Positions 10,351-21,145 of a stretch of 64,000 nt of DNA are shown here, piece by piece. Position 1 is the stretch's first letter; the number at the start of each line of letters is the position of its first letter. The notes under the pieces were generated by a model. That model searched no databases and was not told the origin of the DNA. It was given only the letters and a program-made list of their open reading frames with translations. The DNA comes from Argyresthia goedartella (lineage: Eukaryota > Arthropoda > Insecta > Lepidoptera > Argyresthiidae): assembly GCA_949825045.1 (NCBI GenBank), contig OX463836.1, forward strand, positions 10,557,829 to 10,621,828, written 5' to 3'. The position numbers and the translations under genes were made by a program.

Positions 10351-12409
10351 TTCTTCTAGATTTTTTTTATGGAATTATGAAAAATACTCGATAAAAGTGT
10401 TAACATCCATCGGGCTCAAAACCCAAAAAAAACCCCAATCGATGTCTAATCTAGCACTCATTCACCCTATGACAATTTTTTACCGCATTCATTTCATTTG
10501 TAAGCATTAAAAATTCATATTAATACCTATACAGAAAAGTACCGTGGAGATCGCAGATAAATATCAGGGTTCCGTGCATAGATAATTAAAGTAATAAAAA
10601 AACCCGTGCAGCACCATACACATGATAGAAAGTCATACAGGAACCACACACTTATAAACCGAATAAATAAATAAGAATTGGCTGTATGGTCGGAAGACCT
10701 TGGCCTGTTTAGATGGAAAAAAAATACTCTTGTTTCGTTCGGTATTTTCTAAGAAAAAAATAACTGCTTTAAAGTTTATATGGACGGGCCATTTTTACAC
10801 ATCTTAGCCGGAATCCTAAAGATACTAAATTCCGACTCGCACTTTGCCAGTGCTGCCACATGGCATACATACAGACAAGCTAGTTTTCATAATGATAAAC
10901 GATAACACTCGTCGTATCCATATAAATGATGATTTTTACGTTCTGTAACATTCAGATTTTATCTATGACTCAAGCAGTTAGGTCAAACAAAGCGAAGACG
11001 AAATTAATTAAATCCGAATGTAATTCAATAAAGCAAATAATTCGATGATAAAAATATGTTTTTTTTTAAATCTAAACACAACAAAGGGGTTTCAGAGGCA
11101 CAGTTTCGACCACGTGAGGGGACGGTCATTAATTACGTGAGGTTTTCATTACGAGCCGAATCTTACCAAATCTCTCGTGGGGGAGAGGCGTGTCTTAGCA
11201 AATATCGCGTATATTTTTCCCAAAAAATACTTGCTGATGATATTGAATAAATTATGAATGAATTGAATTGAATTTATTTACATTTTGACAGGAGTTTAAT
11301 GGTCGTTTGTTTGTTTTTGTATTGGATGAATTCTTGTTTGTGTTATTAGGATTATTATTGTTTTTTTAGAATTTTCATTGTCGATCATGATTTTAATAAT
11401 TTGAGCACTAATATAATAAATGTATGTCTGTATTAATGTAATCATGTGAATGTTGTGATCGCCCCTACAAGGTATATATGTATACAGATACATTAGAACC
11501 ATATAGAAATTAAATTTAAATGTGTGGTGTGGTGTGTGGTGTTCCTTATATAGGAAAAAAAAACATACTTTACTGGATTTTGATGATGTTAATGATGTCT
11601 TTAACCTTCAATTGGTTCACTGCAGTGGCCGCTCGTCCTAAAAAGCACTGGTGCTGGGCACTCCCACGAAAATACTGATACTGTCGGACAGACAGGGAAC
11701 TACAAAAAAAATATTCTTTTCAGCTAAAACTTGCTAAAACTTTCTCTTTCTTGGGATCTAAAAATAATATTATTTTTGTTATATTTTTGTACTAAATTTG
11801 TAATAAACCATATGGTTCTTGCGTCAAAAATATTTTAAAACAGTGTGTTTCAAATTAAGAAACAATACAATTGAAGTTTTGAGCAAATAACAAAAAAAAA
11901 CCTACAATTTTTGCACTGCTCTGCGGCAGCGACTGACGTCACAGCTATGTCGCAGTGTGAGCTGTTATGAACTTTATTTCTAATGTGGTAGTGTCGAAAT
12001 TTCAACCACCACGAATCGAGTTGCTAATTTTACTGATAGTCTTATGGCCGATTTCACCAAAGACCCCTATATTTTAGGGGACACTATTTCTTTCAGGGGC
12101 CACCTAGCGGGGTGTTTCGATTTGCCCTAAGTGTAAGGGTCATCTAGGCTCCTTTGGGACCCCCTAACTATAAGAGTCCGGCCACCGAAACAATCGCTAG
12201 ACAGCTAAGAAAAAGATCTAAGTGTCCCTTAACTGTTGGTGATGTCAGGCATTAACCCCTTACGCCACTGTAGTGCGACTGTGCCGTTATAGGTTTTGAA
12301 TTTGATAAAAATGGCATGAGCTTCAAAATCGCGATGTCTTACAATAAGCAACTGCAGGCCTCGAAAGGTCAGAGCGAGGAGATGGTGCCAGCATATTGGG
12401 CTTCCTGCC
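10351..12409. other. Gene-free stretch with a LINE scrap
   Basis: At about 11577-11625, 'GATTTTGATGATGTTAATG' and 'GAATTGG/CAATTGGTTCAC' match the reverse-transcriptase region of the LINE at 50380-50432, so a tiny ORF2 remnant survives. Otherwise AT-rich and unassigned. Confidence 0.5.
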
Positions 12410-12425
12410 CCCCCCCCCCCCCCCC
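12410..12425. repeat. Poly-C tract
   Basis: An uninterrupted run of about 16 C. A similar C tract lies near 48941-48953. Length in such tracts is error-prone in assemblies. Confidence 0.85.
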
Positions 12426-12490
12426 GTCAGCAATCTTGGCGAAATTGTTTGAGTTTTTTTATTATCTAAATTATTATGATCCCTGAATGT

Positions 12491-12845
12491 ATATGTCACC
12501 GTAAGTTGATCAACTAACGGTTTTTTTCTCGTAAGTCGGTCAACTATCGAAAATTAGTAAACTGTAGTGACGTGGTAGTTGATCAACTAACGGTTAAAAC
12601 CGTTAAACTGGTTTAAACTTGAATTGCAAACGAAATTCCAGGGCAAACACTGCGGTAGCTTAGGTGAAGACTAGAGGGGGGAGCGTAGCGAGCTCCCGAA
12701 TAGTCTTCGTGTTAGGTTGACATGTAAGAACTAAAGAAACGTAAAATCTAAAGCCTGTCGGTCTGGTTTACTATCTGTCGATAGTTGATCGACTACCGCG
12801 TTAGTTTATCAACTTACGGTTTTGTCTTTTTTCCGGTGATATATA
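12491..12845. mobile_element. MITE-1, core in opposite orientation to the first copy
   Basis: Ends 'ATGTCACCGTAAGTTGATC' and 'CGGTGATATA'. The core reads 'CTGCGGTAGCTTAGGTGAAG' to 'TTCGTGTTAGGTTGACATGT', the reverse complement of the core at 7283-7690. Confidence 0.8.
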
Positions 12846-13343
12846 TAAATATAATCATAGGATCGGTTCACAAAAAACCGCCTATAAATTAGGATAAAGA
12901 TAGAGATAGCATGTGTAGATACAGAATGACGCTAGAATATAACAAATACACTTAATCCAAACCGTAATAACAGTGTTAACTCGTTAAACGCTGAGTCAAC
13001 GGAAGTGCCAACATAACGGAGGAATCCGTTAATTTCCGTTAGAGCTTTTAAAACACACTCTAAACGTGGGATTAACAAAGAGCTCCGCTAATTGGAGCCT
13101 ACTTTACTTTTTTCCTAAAAAATCTTTCGTAAACATGCTAATAATATCTTTTGTTCGATAGTAATTGGGTATGATGCCAGGTAGTAAAAATAATAATGTT
13201 GGAAGTCATCTAAATTTAAATTAAAGAATACTCGTTATTTACATATTTTTTTACAAACAACATTTTGATTAAATAAATCCAACATAAACTTTTAAATACA
13301 GTGATTTCACAATAATGTATTGTATTGAGTTTCGACAGTTCTT

Positions 13344-13745
13344 GAAAATCGGCCAAGTGTGAGTTCGACTCGCGCAAAGTTGGTTCCGCACAAATCGCAT
13401 TTTTTTGTGAAGGAAATTAAATTTGCGGTTTTCTGATTATTTTCCTGAAGGATCTTCGAGACAAATTTCATGATTCTAGCTCCACGAGAAGAATCCAAAA
13501 GGTTTTGAATCCCTCGCGAGTATCAAATAAAATTCATCAAAAAGGCGGTAACTTTAGGATGTTGACCTATAAGTAGGTTTTTTTTTTCGCAACTTCATGG
13601 GGCCACTGACTTCAGTAATTGATATTAATTTCAACTTGATACCTCCACGCGTTCCTGAGAAAAAGGGTCTTGCAGACGGGCAGACAGACAGATTAGCAGA
13701 AATTAGCAGTTTTCGGATTTTCCCAGAACTTGCTTCGTGCCAAAT
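13344..13745 (+). mobile_element. Degenerate GACGG-like repeat
   Basis: Begins 'AAATCGGCCAAGTGTGAG', has 'GGTTCCGCAC', and ends with 'GCAGACGGGCAGACAGAC' rather than a long (GACG)n tract. It looks like an old or different subfamily. Confidence 0.5.
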
Positions 13746-13769
13746 TTATTGACATACAGATCAACGGGT

Positions 13770-13885
13770 AGTGCCCGTTGTGACAAAAATAGTGACAGCT
13801 GACAAAAAAGTGTTACCGGTCAAAATAGTGACAGCTGACAAAAAAGTGCCACCGGTCAAAATGGTGATAGCTGTCAAAAAATTCA
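13770..13885. repeat. Short tandem repeat, unit about 39 bp, about 3 copies
   Basis: The unit contains 'AGTGACAGCTGACAAAAAAG' followed by '(T/C)ACCGGTCAAAAT'. Copies diverge progressively. Directly upstream of the 20-bp minisatellite. Confidence 0.75.
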
Positions 13886-14040
13886 TGATGGGAGAAAGGT
13901 TAGATGTATTATGTGAAGATGCCTCTGCCATCTCACCTGGGAAAAGATATGTTATTGTGTTGGTCAAGGGTGTGCGCGGCTGCTGTGGTGTCACTAAGGA
14001 ACAATAAAAGTAACCATAGTCACACTAGTGTGGCATTTTG

Positions 14041-14428
14041 GTGTGACTACGGTGCAGTTGGTGTGACTACGGTGCGGTTGGTGTGACTAAGGGGCGGTTG
14101 GTGTGACTGCGATGCGGTTGGTGTGACTACGGTGCGGTTGGTGTGACTAAGGTGCGGTTGGTGTGACTACGGTGCGGTTGGTGTGACTACGGTGCGGTTG
14201 GTGTGACTACGGTGCGGTTGGTGTGACTACGGTGCGGTTGGTGTGACTACGGTGCGGTTGGTGTGACTACGGTGCGGTTGGTGTGACTACGGTGCGGTTG
14301 GTGTGACTACGGTGCGGTTGGTATGACTACGGTGCGGTTGGTGTGACTAAGGTGCGGTTGGTGTGACTACGGTGCTGTTGGTGTGACTACGGTGCGGTTG
14401 GTGTAACTACGGTGCGTTTGGTGTGACG
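14041..14428. repeat. 20-bp minisatellite, about 19 copies
   Basis: Unit GTGTGACTACGGTGCGGTTG repeated without indels for almost 390 bp. Variants are single substitutions (ACTAA for ACTAC, GGGGCGG, GTATGACT, GTGCTG). The run of identical units in the middle and variants at both edges is the usual minisatellite pattern. Confidence 0.97.
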
Positions 14429-14751
14429 TTTTTCCTAATAAAAAAAGATACAGATTTTGTACCCACTTAATTTTTGCTTGGCTGGGGGCTACCCCATCGC
14501 TATAACTGCAACTGTAATTTAACAATATATAGTAAATATATTAACAATATACCCGTTAGGGAATCCTGCAGTAATAAATCATACCCCAATTATGTTAACC
14601 AATAAATATTACGTTGCATTGAACAAGCGTGTATCGCCATTATTAGTTTAAGGGGTAAGACTGAATGCCATTTTTGGAAAATGTATTATTTGGTTTTAAC
14701 GGAATGTTTTTTCAATACGGAGTAGTAGAAGTACCAGCTGTTTCTACAGCT

Positions 14752-14855
14752 CCCAGGTCGTGGATGTTTATATGTGTGTGATGTCGTTGCTTCTGGTTCC
14801 CACGACATAAGGCATCCTAGTGTGGGGCCAGAGGCAATCTATGTACCTGTGTAAA
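14752..14855 (+). mobile_element. SINE-B tail fragment
   Basis: Contains 'CAGGTCGTGGATGTTTATAT', 'TTGCTTCTGGTTCCCACGAC' and 'CATCCTAGTGTGGGGCCAGA', the SINE-B body. The tRNA head is absent. Confidence 0.65.
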
Positions 14856-14989
14856 AAAATGGGGGAAATTGTTCTTGTGAAATTACCGTTTTTAGGTTAG
14901 AATTGTTAAATACTAAACAAAGTCTAGTATTTAATCGCACATCAAAAATACTGATTTGCACAGTAAAAAAGGATCAGCAAAAACTCTTT

Positions 14990-15175
14990 TTAAGTTTTAA
15001 ATATTTTATGTGTACTCAAGTTTATGTTTTAATGTATTTTTTGTTGTAATTGCATGTTCAACCCAACACGAAGGATAAAGGGGGCCCTGCTTCGCTCACC
15101 CACCCCCTTTACTCTTCACCTAAGCTACCGCAGGATTTTGTCTTGATATTTGCTTTGCAAATCAGTATTTTTGAT
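14990..15175 (+). mobile_element. Partial SL-family element
   Basis: Contains 'ACTCAAGTTTATGTTTTAA', 'CCAACACGAAGGATAAAGGG' and 'CTTCACCTAAGCTACCGCAG'. The left and right arms of the full copies are mostly missing. Confidence 0.6.
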
Positions 15176-15274
15176 GTGCAGTTTAATATTTCCCCTAAAC
15201 AAATAAGTCAATGTACTATGAAAATTCCTCATCAAACTTTTGCTGCACGGAACCAATAACCAAAACGTCATCTT

Positions 15275-15277
<3 letters not shown>

Positions 15278-15337
<60 letters not shown>
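15278..15337. repeat. (TA)n microsatellite, about 30 units
   Basis: Uninterrupted TA dinucleotide run of about 60 bp. ORFs read through it on both strands are meaningless. Confidence 0.97.
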
Positions 15338-15342
<5 letters not shown>

Positions 15343-15435
15343 ATTTTTTCAAAAAAGCGCTCAATCAATTTTGATAAGACTTATATGGGACCACCTCTGA
15401 GGTGTGACGGAATAATCCCGTAACAAACATAATAA

Positions 15436-15735
15436 AATAATAAATGTAGCCCATTAATGTCCCCACCGAGGGGCACAGGCCTTTAACCGGATGCGAGTAA
15501 GATTAAGCCATACTCCACCACGCTGGCTCAGTGCGGGTTGATGGAGGGGTTTAACGACCACTACCACGTAGCGATAGTGGCCGGGACCTACAGCTTAACG
15601 TGTCATCCGAAACACTGAACGTTTGATACTGTACTTAAGATGAATTAATTATCTCATTGGTACATGGTCAGGATTCGAACCTGCATCTCCTGTGTCAGAA
15701 GAAAGCGTGAAACCCGTTAGACAACGAAGCACGTA
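15436..15735 (-). mobile_element. SINE-D, full-length
   Basis: The minus strand begins with a tRNA-like head ('TCACACAG/TGACACAGGAGATGCAGG' then 'TTCGAATCCTGACC') and runs into a body ending at 'GGACATTAATGGGCTAC'. The head is almost the same as that of SINE-C, but the bodies differ, so two SINE families share one tRNA-derived promoter. Confidence 0.75.
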
Positions 15736-15797
15736 ACAAATATTTAAAAAAATCGAATTGAAAACCTCTTCCTTTTTTAAGTCGTTTGAAATAAAGA

Positions 15798-16209
15798 ATA
15801 AAAACCGGCCAAGTGCGAGTGGGACTCGCGCACGAAGGGTTCCGTACCACCGTTCAATGGAAGCGATGGTGTGGAGTGAATAGTTTGGATTTTACACAGC
15901 AAAATATTGTTTACAAATTTATTGGTGCGGTTACTTTTACACTCCATGTACGTAACCAGGTGCATCCATAAGTTTGTATGTGGTATTGAAAGAATTGTTG
16001 TATGGGAGCCCCCTTAAATATTTCTTTTATCCTGTTTTTTAGTATTTGTTGTTATAGCGGCAACAGAAATACATAATCTGTGAAAATTTCAACTCTAGCT
16101 AGCTAGGTTCTTGAGATACAGCCTGGTGACAGACGGACGGACGGACGGACGGACAGCGAAGTCTTAGTAATAGGGTCCCGTTTGGAACCCTTCGGGTACG
16201 GAACCCTAA
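15798..16209 (+). mobile_element. GACGG-family repeat
   Basis: Near-identical to 349-768: 'CCGGCCAAGTGCGAGTGG', 'TTCAATGGAAGCGATGG', (GACG)n at about 16133-16153, terminal 'GGTACGGAACCCTA'. Confidence 0.8.
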
Positions 16210-16211
16210 AA

Positions 16212-16662
16212 AAGCCGGCGAAGTGCGTGTCAGATTTCGCACATTTAGGGTTCCGTATTAATTTAGAATATAAGCCAAAAAAAATTTGGTAAGGTCCTAG
16301 TACTTCACATGCAATACACATAGCCAAAAAATATCACTATCATTCTTCACCATCAAATAATTACTTTGTTTTTCATAGTTTTTCGTTTAGTTAGTTTTTA
16401 TTATTATTATCATCATTATTATCTATAGACACTCCCACACATATAGGTTCGATGAAGAAAAAACTTTTTTGTTTCAGTTCCAAGTTTTTTTTAATTTTTG
16501 TGTAAAAATCGTAAAGAGGTTCACATAATAATACATCTACATACCAAGTTTCAACTGTGTAGTCCTGATAGTTTCGGAATAAAGTTGCTGTGACATACGG
16601 ACGGACGGACAGACAGACATGACGAAACTATAAGGGCTCCTTGTTTCTCTACGGAACCCTAG
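16212..16662 (+). mobile_element. GACGG-family repeat, second subfamily
   Basis: Begins 'AAGCCGGCGAAGTGCGTGTC' with 'AGGGTTCCGTATT', has (GACG)n at about 16598-16612, and ends 'CTCTACGGAACCCTAG'. It directly abuts the previous copy, so the two form a tandem pair of related but distinct subfamilies. Confidence 0.7.
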
Positions 16663-16737
16663 ATAGTTCCAGTTATTCAAAACGTACTTCCTTTTTGCGC
16701 GATAAGGGCTTTGATGAAGGTTTCAAGGGTATCTCAT

Positions 16738-16832
16738 GCAAATGGGGTCCTATAGAATAACCGGCTAAAAGTGGGCACAATTGTGCCTCTGCCATCGCGT
16801 ATGGGAAAAGGCGCGACGCTGTGTTTTTTGTT
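16738..16832 (+). mobile_element. SINE-C tail fragment
   Basis: Contains 'GTGGGCACAATTGTGCCTCT' and 'TGCCATCGCGTATGGGAAAA', the 3' end of SINE-C (compare 63790-63840). Head missing. Confidence 0.65.
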
Positions 16833-17065
16833 GTTTGCTTTTATTTTTACTCCTTTTTCGCAAAGGCGGTATAAATTTGCGTTTCCTTCAAATTTTTTCG
16901 TACACATTTCCATTGTAAATACCTTTCGTCCCTTAAAAGCCCTTGGGAATACAAATCCCTAATTAGCTAGTCACCGGGACCTGTGTTCGTGTGGAGGTAG
17001 TATCGCGGGAGCGGCCTACAGTTTGAGCGATAAGCGATAACGTTGTGGCGAATACTCGGTTGACA

Positions 17066-18440
17066 GTTATTTTTATTCTTTATTGCACAGAAAACATAGA
17101 TAAACAGACAGTTACAATAAATTTTATAGGCAAAGGCGAGCTTATCTCTAAAAAGAGATTTCTTCCAGCAAACCTATTCAAGACAGGAGTGTTTATGAAA
17201 AAGGACAGTCCTAGTGCGCAATAAAACTGTATACATACGTACGAAAATCACTTTGAAAATATAAATAAAATATACCTAAAAAAAAAAAAAAACTCCTCTA
17301 TATAAAATACACTAGATATCATGCACATATATAAACAACAAAACATCATACATATACTTACATAAATATGATACCGATTACGGAAGAGAAAGGAAATACG
17401 CTTTCAATCTTTTCTTAAAAGTGAAAATTGAGGGACTATCCCTAATAGTGCAGGGAAGTGCGTTCCACAGTCGGATTGCCCTTAACCTAAAAGAGTGTTT
17501 GTAGGCGGCAGTGTTATGCCGAAGAGTTGACAGGAGAGACACTACTATCCCTGGGGAAAAGAAACTCAAAACGTTCTCGAAGATATGTGGGGTAGCGGGG
17601 ATTTCGCAAAATATTGAATAGATAAGAGAGAATGTGCATATCACGGCGAAGACGGATCGGAAGCCATCCCAGCTCCTTACGATACTGGGAGACATGGTCG
17701 TAGTTGCGCAGCCCTTAGACAAACCGAATCCCAAGGTTTTGAAGTCGCTCGAGTTTATTCAGTTGTTCTTCGTTCGCACTGACCCAACAAGCATCCGCGT
17801 AGTCTATTAAAGGTAGTAGAAGGGACTGAACAAGGGTGATTTTAGTCTGCCGCGGCAGGAAGTACTGCAATCTCCGTAGGGAGTAAAATGACGCAAAGAC
17901 TCGTCTGCTGACCTCACAAACATGGGGCGACCAGGACAGCAAGTTATCAAATATAACCCCAAGATTCTTAGTTTTCTCGCTGTAAGTGATTATCGTACCC
18001 TCATACATCACAGGATCGACGGGGATATTTTGTATTGTGTTAATTGAGTGCCGTGTACCCATAATCATGGCTTGAGATTTTGCCAGGTTGACAAGCAGCC
18101 CATATGAAATTGCCCATTTACTAATGTTATCGAGGTCAGCATTCAACGCCTCTACGGTTAGATTTACATCACTAAGAGAGAAATGCCGATATATTTGGAG
18201 GTCATCTGCGTAGAGATGATAAGAAGAAGTAAGAACGTCAGAGATGGAGTTAATGAATACTGAGAAGAGAAGAGGAGAAAGGATACCACCCTGCGGAACA
18301 CCCGCGGAGAGATCACACCAGTTCGTTGAGATCTCCTCAGACTTAATGCGCTGCTGGCGGTCTCTCAGGTAGGAGTCAAACCAGAGAGCCGAGTGCGAGG
18401 AGACTCTGAGCGATTTTAGAATTTCAACCAGGGATTTTAG
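17066..18440 (-). mobile_element. Truncated non-LTR retrotransposon (LINE)
   Basis: 5'-truncated LINE read on the minus strand. It holds the end of ORF2 (reverse transcriptase palm onwards), a 3' UTR shared with 4440-4715 and an AATAAA-containing tail at about 17066-17100. The T-rich plus-strand start at 17066 marks its 3' end. Confidence 0.85.
17378..18424 (-). pseudogene. LINE ORF2 C-terminal half (reverse transcriptase), frameshifted
   Basis: From about 18424 the minus strand is open with 'GVPQGGILSPLLFS' (RT motif B region) and 'YADDLQIY' (catalytic YADD) and continues through a thumb-like region to about 17715. The frame then shifts near 17715-17734, and a second frame runs to the stop at 17378. 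The 5' part of ORF2 and any ORF1 are absent. I cannot place it firmly in one clade; jockey/CR1-like is likely. Confidence 0.85.
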
Positions 18441-19034
18441 CGACTGTGAATACGAGAAATATAGACCGATACTGCAGAGGTGGCGTAAACGGTGTTGTTA
18501 GTTAGTTTCTATCGTTGGTTGTATAAATAAACTGTAGAAAAACACATCTCGATGAATACCTCAAAACCAAAAATACATAATGGTATATTATTGCAGTAAA
18601 ACTATGCTATTTTTTATGGTTTGTAATTCTCTATTTTCATCGCACAAAACAAAAAGGAAACCATAGAGGTTTTTTTGCTGACAGAGGCACAAAACTACTC
18701 CTAAGTTAAGACTCAAGTGCTTTACACATTTTTGGACATCCCTTGGCAGGGATGTAGTTACTATAGCAAACAGAACAATAGTCATTGGTTGGGCTATACA
18801 TGGAAGAGCGTAAAAATAATACCAAGTTTGGCCAAGTCAGCCACATCAGGGTAATTATCAACGAATCCCGCTTTAGTTTGCGTGCGCCGCCGTAGCTACA
18901 TCGGCTCAGAGATTATTATTATTATTATTATTACAAGCCGTTTATGTCCCACTGCTGGGCAAAGGAGATAGGGCCGTTACGTCTACTTCCCTTTACGTCC
19001 ATGTACCGTTTTGGTCCGAAAACCTTTATGACCA
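18441..19034. other. Gene-free stretch
   Basis: AT-rich with a (TTA)n run near 18913-18932. No gene or named repeat seen. The purine-rich 'CCCACTGCTGGGCAAAGG' near 18947 is the start of the RTE-type remnant that follows. Confidence 0.5.
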
Positions 19035-19690
19035 TATCCCGATTCGACTACATTCGCATACGACTACATACCGTTACGACCACATCTCATTGCGACTAAA
19101 TCCCGATTGGACCACATCGTGTTTTGTTTTGTGAAGTACAGATAAGAACAAAAGCCTCTCTCCCCTTCTTCCACTCCTGGCGGTCTTGAGCTGTCTCCCA
19201 CCAGTTTTTGTCCCAGAGACCCAATTCGTCACTCCGTCTTTTCCTGGGTCGGCCACGCTTTCTCCTTGCACCGGGAGCCCATTGCGTGGCTCTTTTGGCC
19301 CATCGGTCCGGGTGCATTCGAGCAACGTAGCCGGCCCAGTCTCACTTCAACTGGGCCGCCTTCTGAGCTACATCTTTTACTTTAGTCCTGGAGCGCAACT
19401 CCGTATTCCGGACTCTGTCTAAGAGCCGGACTCCGAGGATGCTGCGCTCCATGTTTTTTTGGCAAACCCCGAGTTTGAACCTTTGTGCGTCAGTCGAAGA
19501 CCAGGTTTGGGCTCCGTAGGTAAGGATAAGGAGAATGCACATGTCCATGAGCTTGCGTTTGAGGGACTACGGAAGTTCTCCCTTCATGAGCTCTTTCATA
19601 GACCGAAAGCTCTACCAGACATTTTCGACGTCTTTCGACTTTCTTGTCTTCTCGAGCCTGGAAAGAGAGTATTTGGCCTAGATAGATATA
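19035..19690 (-). mobile_element. RTE-type LINE ORF2 3' remnant
   Basis: On the minus strand the sequence encodes 'TYGAQTWS', 'MERSILGVRLLDR' and, in another frame, 'HPDRWAKRATQWAPG' and 'RRKRGRPRKR'. This is the C-terminal tail typical of RTE/BovB-like ORF2 proteins. Frames are broken and the rest is missing. A second copy lies at 62696-63540. Confidence 0.8.
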
Positions 19691-19699
19691 TTCAGAGAC

Positions 19700-19830
19700 A
19701 AAGATAAAGATAAATTTATTCAGATTCTTACAAAATGGTTACAAAGTAGTTGTGACCCTGGGCTATGCGCTAGTTGAAAACTGTGTTGCATAGTCCAGTT
19801 TCTTCCACATGAATCTGAATCTATGAACAC
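19700..19830 (-). mobile_element. LINE 3' tail fragment
   Basis: Minus-strand reading ends in repeated TTTATCTTTATC-type units (plus strand 'AAAGATAAAGATAAATTTAT'), the look of a LINE 3' microsatellite tail. No coding part remains. Confidence 0.4.
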
Positions 19831-20409
19831 AAGATTGTTATTGATTCCAGTTGAATAAATTTACAAAATTAAAGTAAGAAAGATTAAAAGTAATAATAAT
19901 GAATGCCATAAACTAATTCCAATTTAGTTATTATAAAACTGTTAGTTATCCTTTAACAGATCCTAGATAATGAATGGGTGCTGTGGTAAGATGATATGAC
20001 AAAAGAATCAAGAGAAAAAACTTAAAATTATAATGATCCAATTTTATAGTACAGGTTTTAAAAAGTTTTCCATCTCATCATAGGTCAGTGTTAAAAGCCA
20101 GTTTATAATTTTTATTTTAAATAAGTATAAGTTAAGATGATATATTTGAAGATTTTTTTGACTTTATTGTAGATTAGAGGTCCTTTATACGTTGTTTTTG
20201 TTTGAGCATATTTTGTACGTGTTTTGGATAGGTTAAAAATGTGGTGGAACTTAAGTTTTGCTTATATACCAGGATCAAAAGGTGCAAGTTGATGTTGATT
20301 AGTGAGTAGACTTTTGACATACAGAGCACATCGTCGTCAGTTACTAACTGGATGAGCTATAGAGCCGCTGCAAACACTTACTGTTAGCGGTTTATGCGGT
20401 TCCATAGAT
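19831..20409. other. Left flank of the Polinton, gene-free
   Basis: AT-rich, no feature recognised. It ends at the target duplication ACCATC. Confidence 0.5.
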
Positions 20410-20415
20410 ACCATC
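20410..20415. repeat. Polinton target-site duplication, left copy
   Basis: ACCATC immediately precedes the left TIR and recurs exactly after the right TIR at 36269-36274. Six bases is the length expected for Polinton integration. Confidence 0.95.
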
Positions 20416-20543
20416 AGTAGGTAGATAATGACAGTTTAAATTCACTTCACGATCGTTCGGGCCTACGGGCTCGACAGATGGATCGAAAAACCTATCGACA
20501 GATGGATCGAAAAACCTATTGACAGTTCAAATTCATTTCACGA
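20416..20543 (+). repeat. Polinton left terminal inverted repeat
   Basis: 128 bp, matching the reverse complement of 36142-36268 with a single one-base length difference (five versus four A near 20495). It contains two direct 'ACAGATGGATCGAAAA' subrepeats. In this class the polymerase is thought to start at the element ends using a protein primer. Confidence 0.95.
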
Positions 20544-20721
20544 TCGTTCGGGCCTACGGGCTCGACAGATGGATCGAAAACCTATCGACAGATGGATCGA
20601 AAAACCTATTGACAGTTCAAATTCATTTCACGATCGTTCGGGCCTACGGGCTCGACAGATGGATCGAAAACCTATCGACAGATGGATCGAAAAACCTATT
20701 GACAGTTCAAATTCATTTCAA
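20430..20721. repeat. 90-bp tandem repeats expanding the left TIR
   Basis: Units start at 20430 (91 bp), 20521 (90 bp) and 20611 (90 bp), each beginning GACAGTT(T/C)AAATTCA, followed by a 21-bp partial unit. The right end has only one full unit plus the partial one. The internal left units carry the same four-A variant as the right TIR. ORFs here are artefacts of the repeat. Confidence 0.95.
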
Positions 20722-20937
20722 TATAATTTCGGAAACTTATAATCACTCATTTGGTCCGTCTTCCGGCTAATACAATGTAGTACTCATTTTACGTACTACA
20801 CTTGCATCCAGACAAGTAATTTTAGTTTTCAATATAATTTCGGAAACCTATAATCACTCATTTGGTCCGTCTTCCGGCTAATACAATGTGGTACTCATTT
20901 TACGTACTACACTTGCATCCAGACAAGTAATTTTAGA
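20716..20937. repeat. 111-bp direct repeat, two copies, with stem-loop
   Basis: Units at 20716-20826 and 20827-20937 differ at a few positions. Each contains 'GGTCCGTCTTCCGGCTAATA' and a hairpin GTAGTAC-N9-GTACTAC (the first copy is perfect). A further 16-bp partial unit follows. Confidence 0.9.
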
Positions 20938-21067
20938 TTTTCAATATAATATCCTATTTTTAACTTACCATTTTTCTGCTCAGCTACACAAATGACTCTA
21001 CACTTTCACTTTGACAATGTAAATATATACTAAATAACAACTGAAAGGAAGCTGAAACATAAGATGT

Positions 21068-21145
21068 TTGTTTAGTCCGTCTTCCGGCTTATACCAGGTA
21101 GTTCTCCTTTCATGAACTACCCTAGTATCTAAACAACTACACCAT
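21068..21145. repeat. Stem-loop module, forward copy
   Basis: 'AGTCCGTCTTCCGGCTTATA' followed by hairpin GGTAGTTC-N9-GAACTACC. Same layout as the 111-bp repeat units but diverged. Its inverted partner lies at 22553-22605. Confidence 0.85.

Noticed and set aside
13771..14086. Open frames beside the minisatellite
   Set aside because: Composition follows the tandem repeats; no motif or start context supports a gene.
15125..15423. Open frames with alternating Tyr-Ile on both strands
   Set aside because: Artefact of the (TA)n microsatellite.
20519..20770. An 83-codon open frame with repeated protein segments at the Polinton left end
   Set aside because: It is just the 90-bp TIR repeat (a multiple of three) read in one frame; it overlaps the terminus and has no coding signs.
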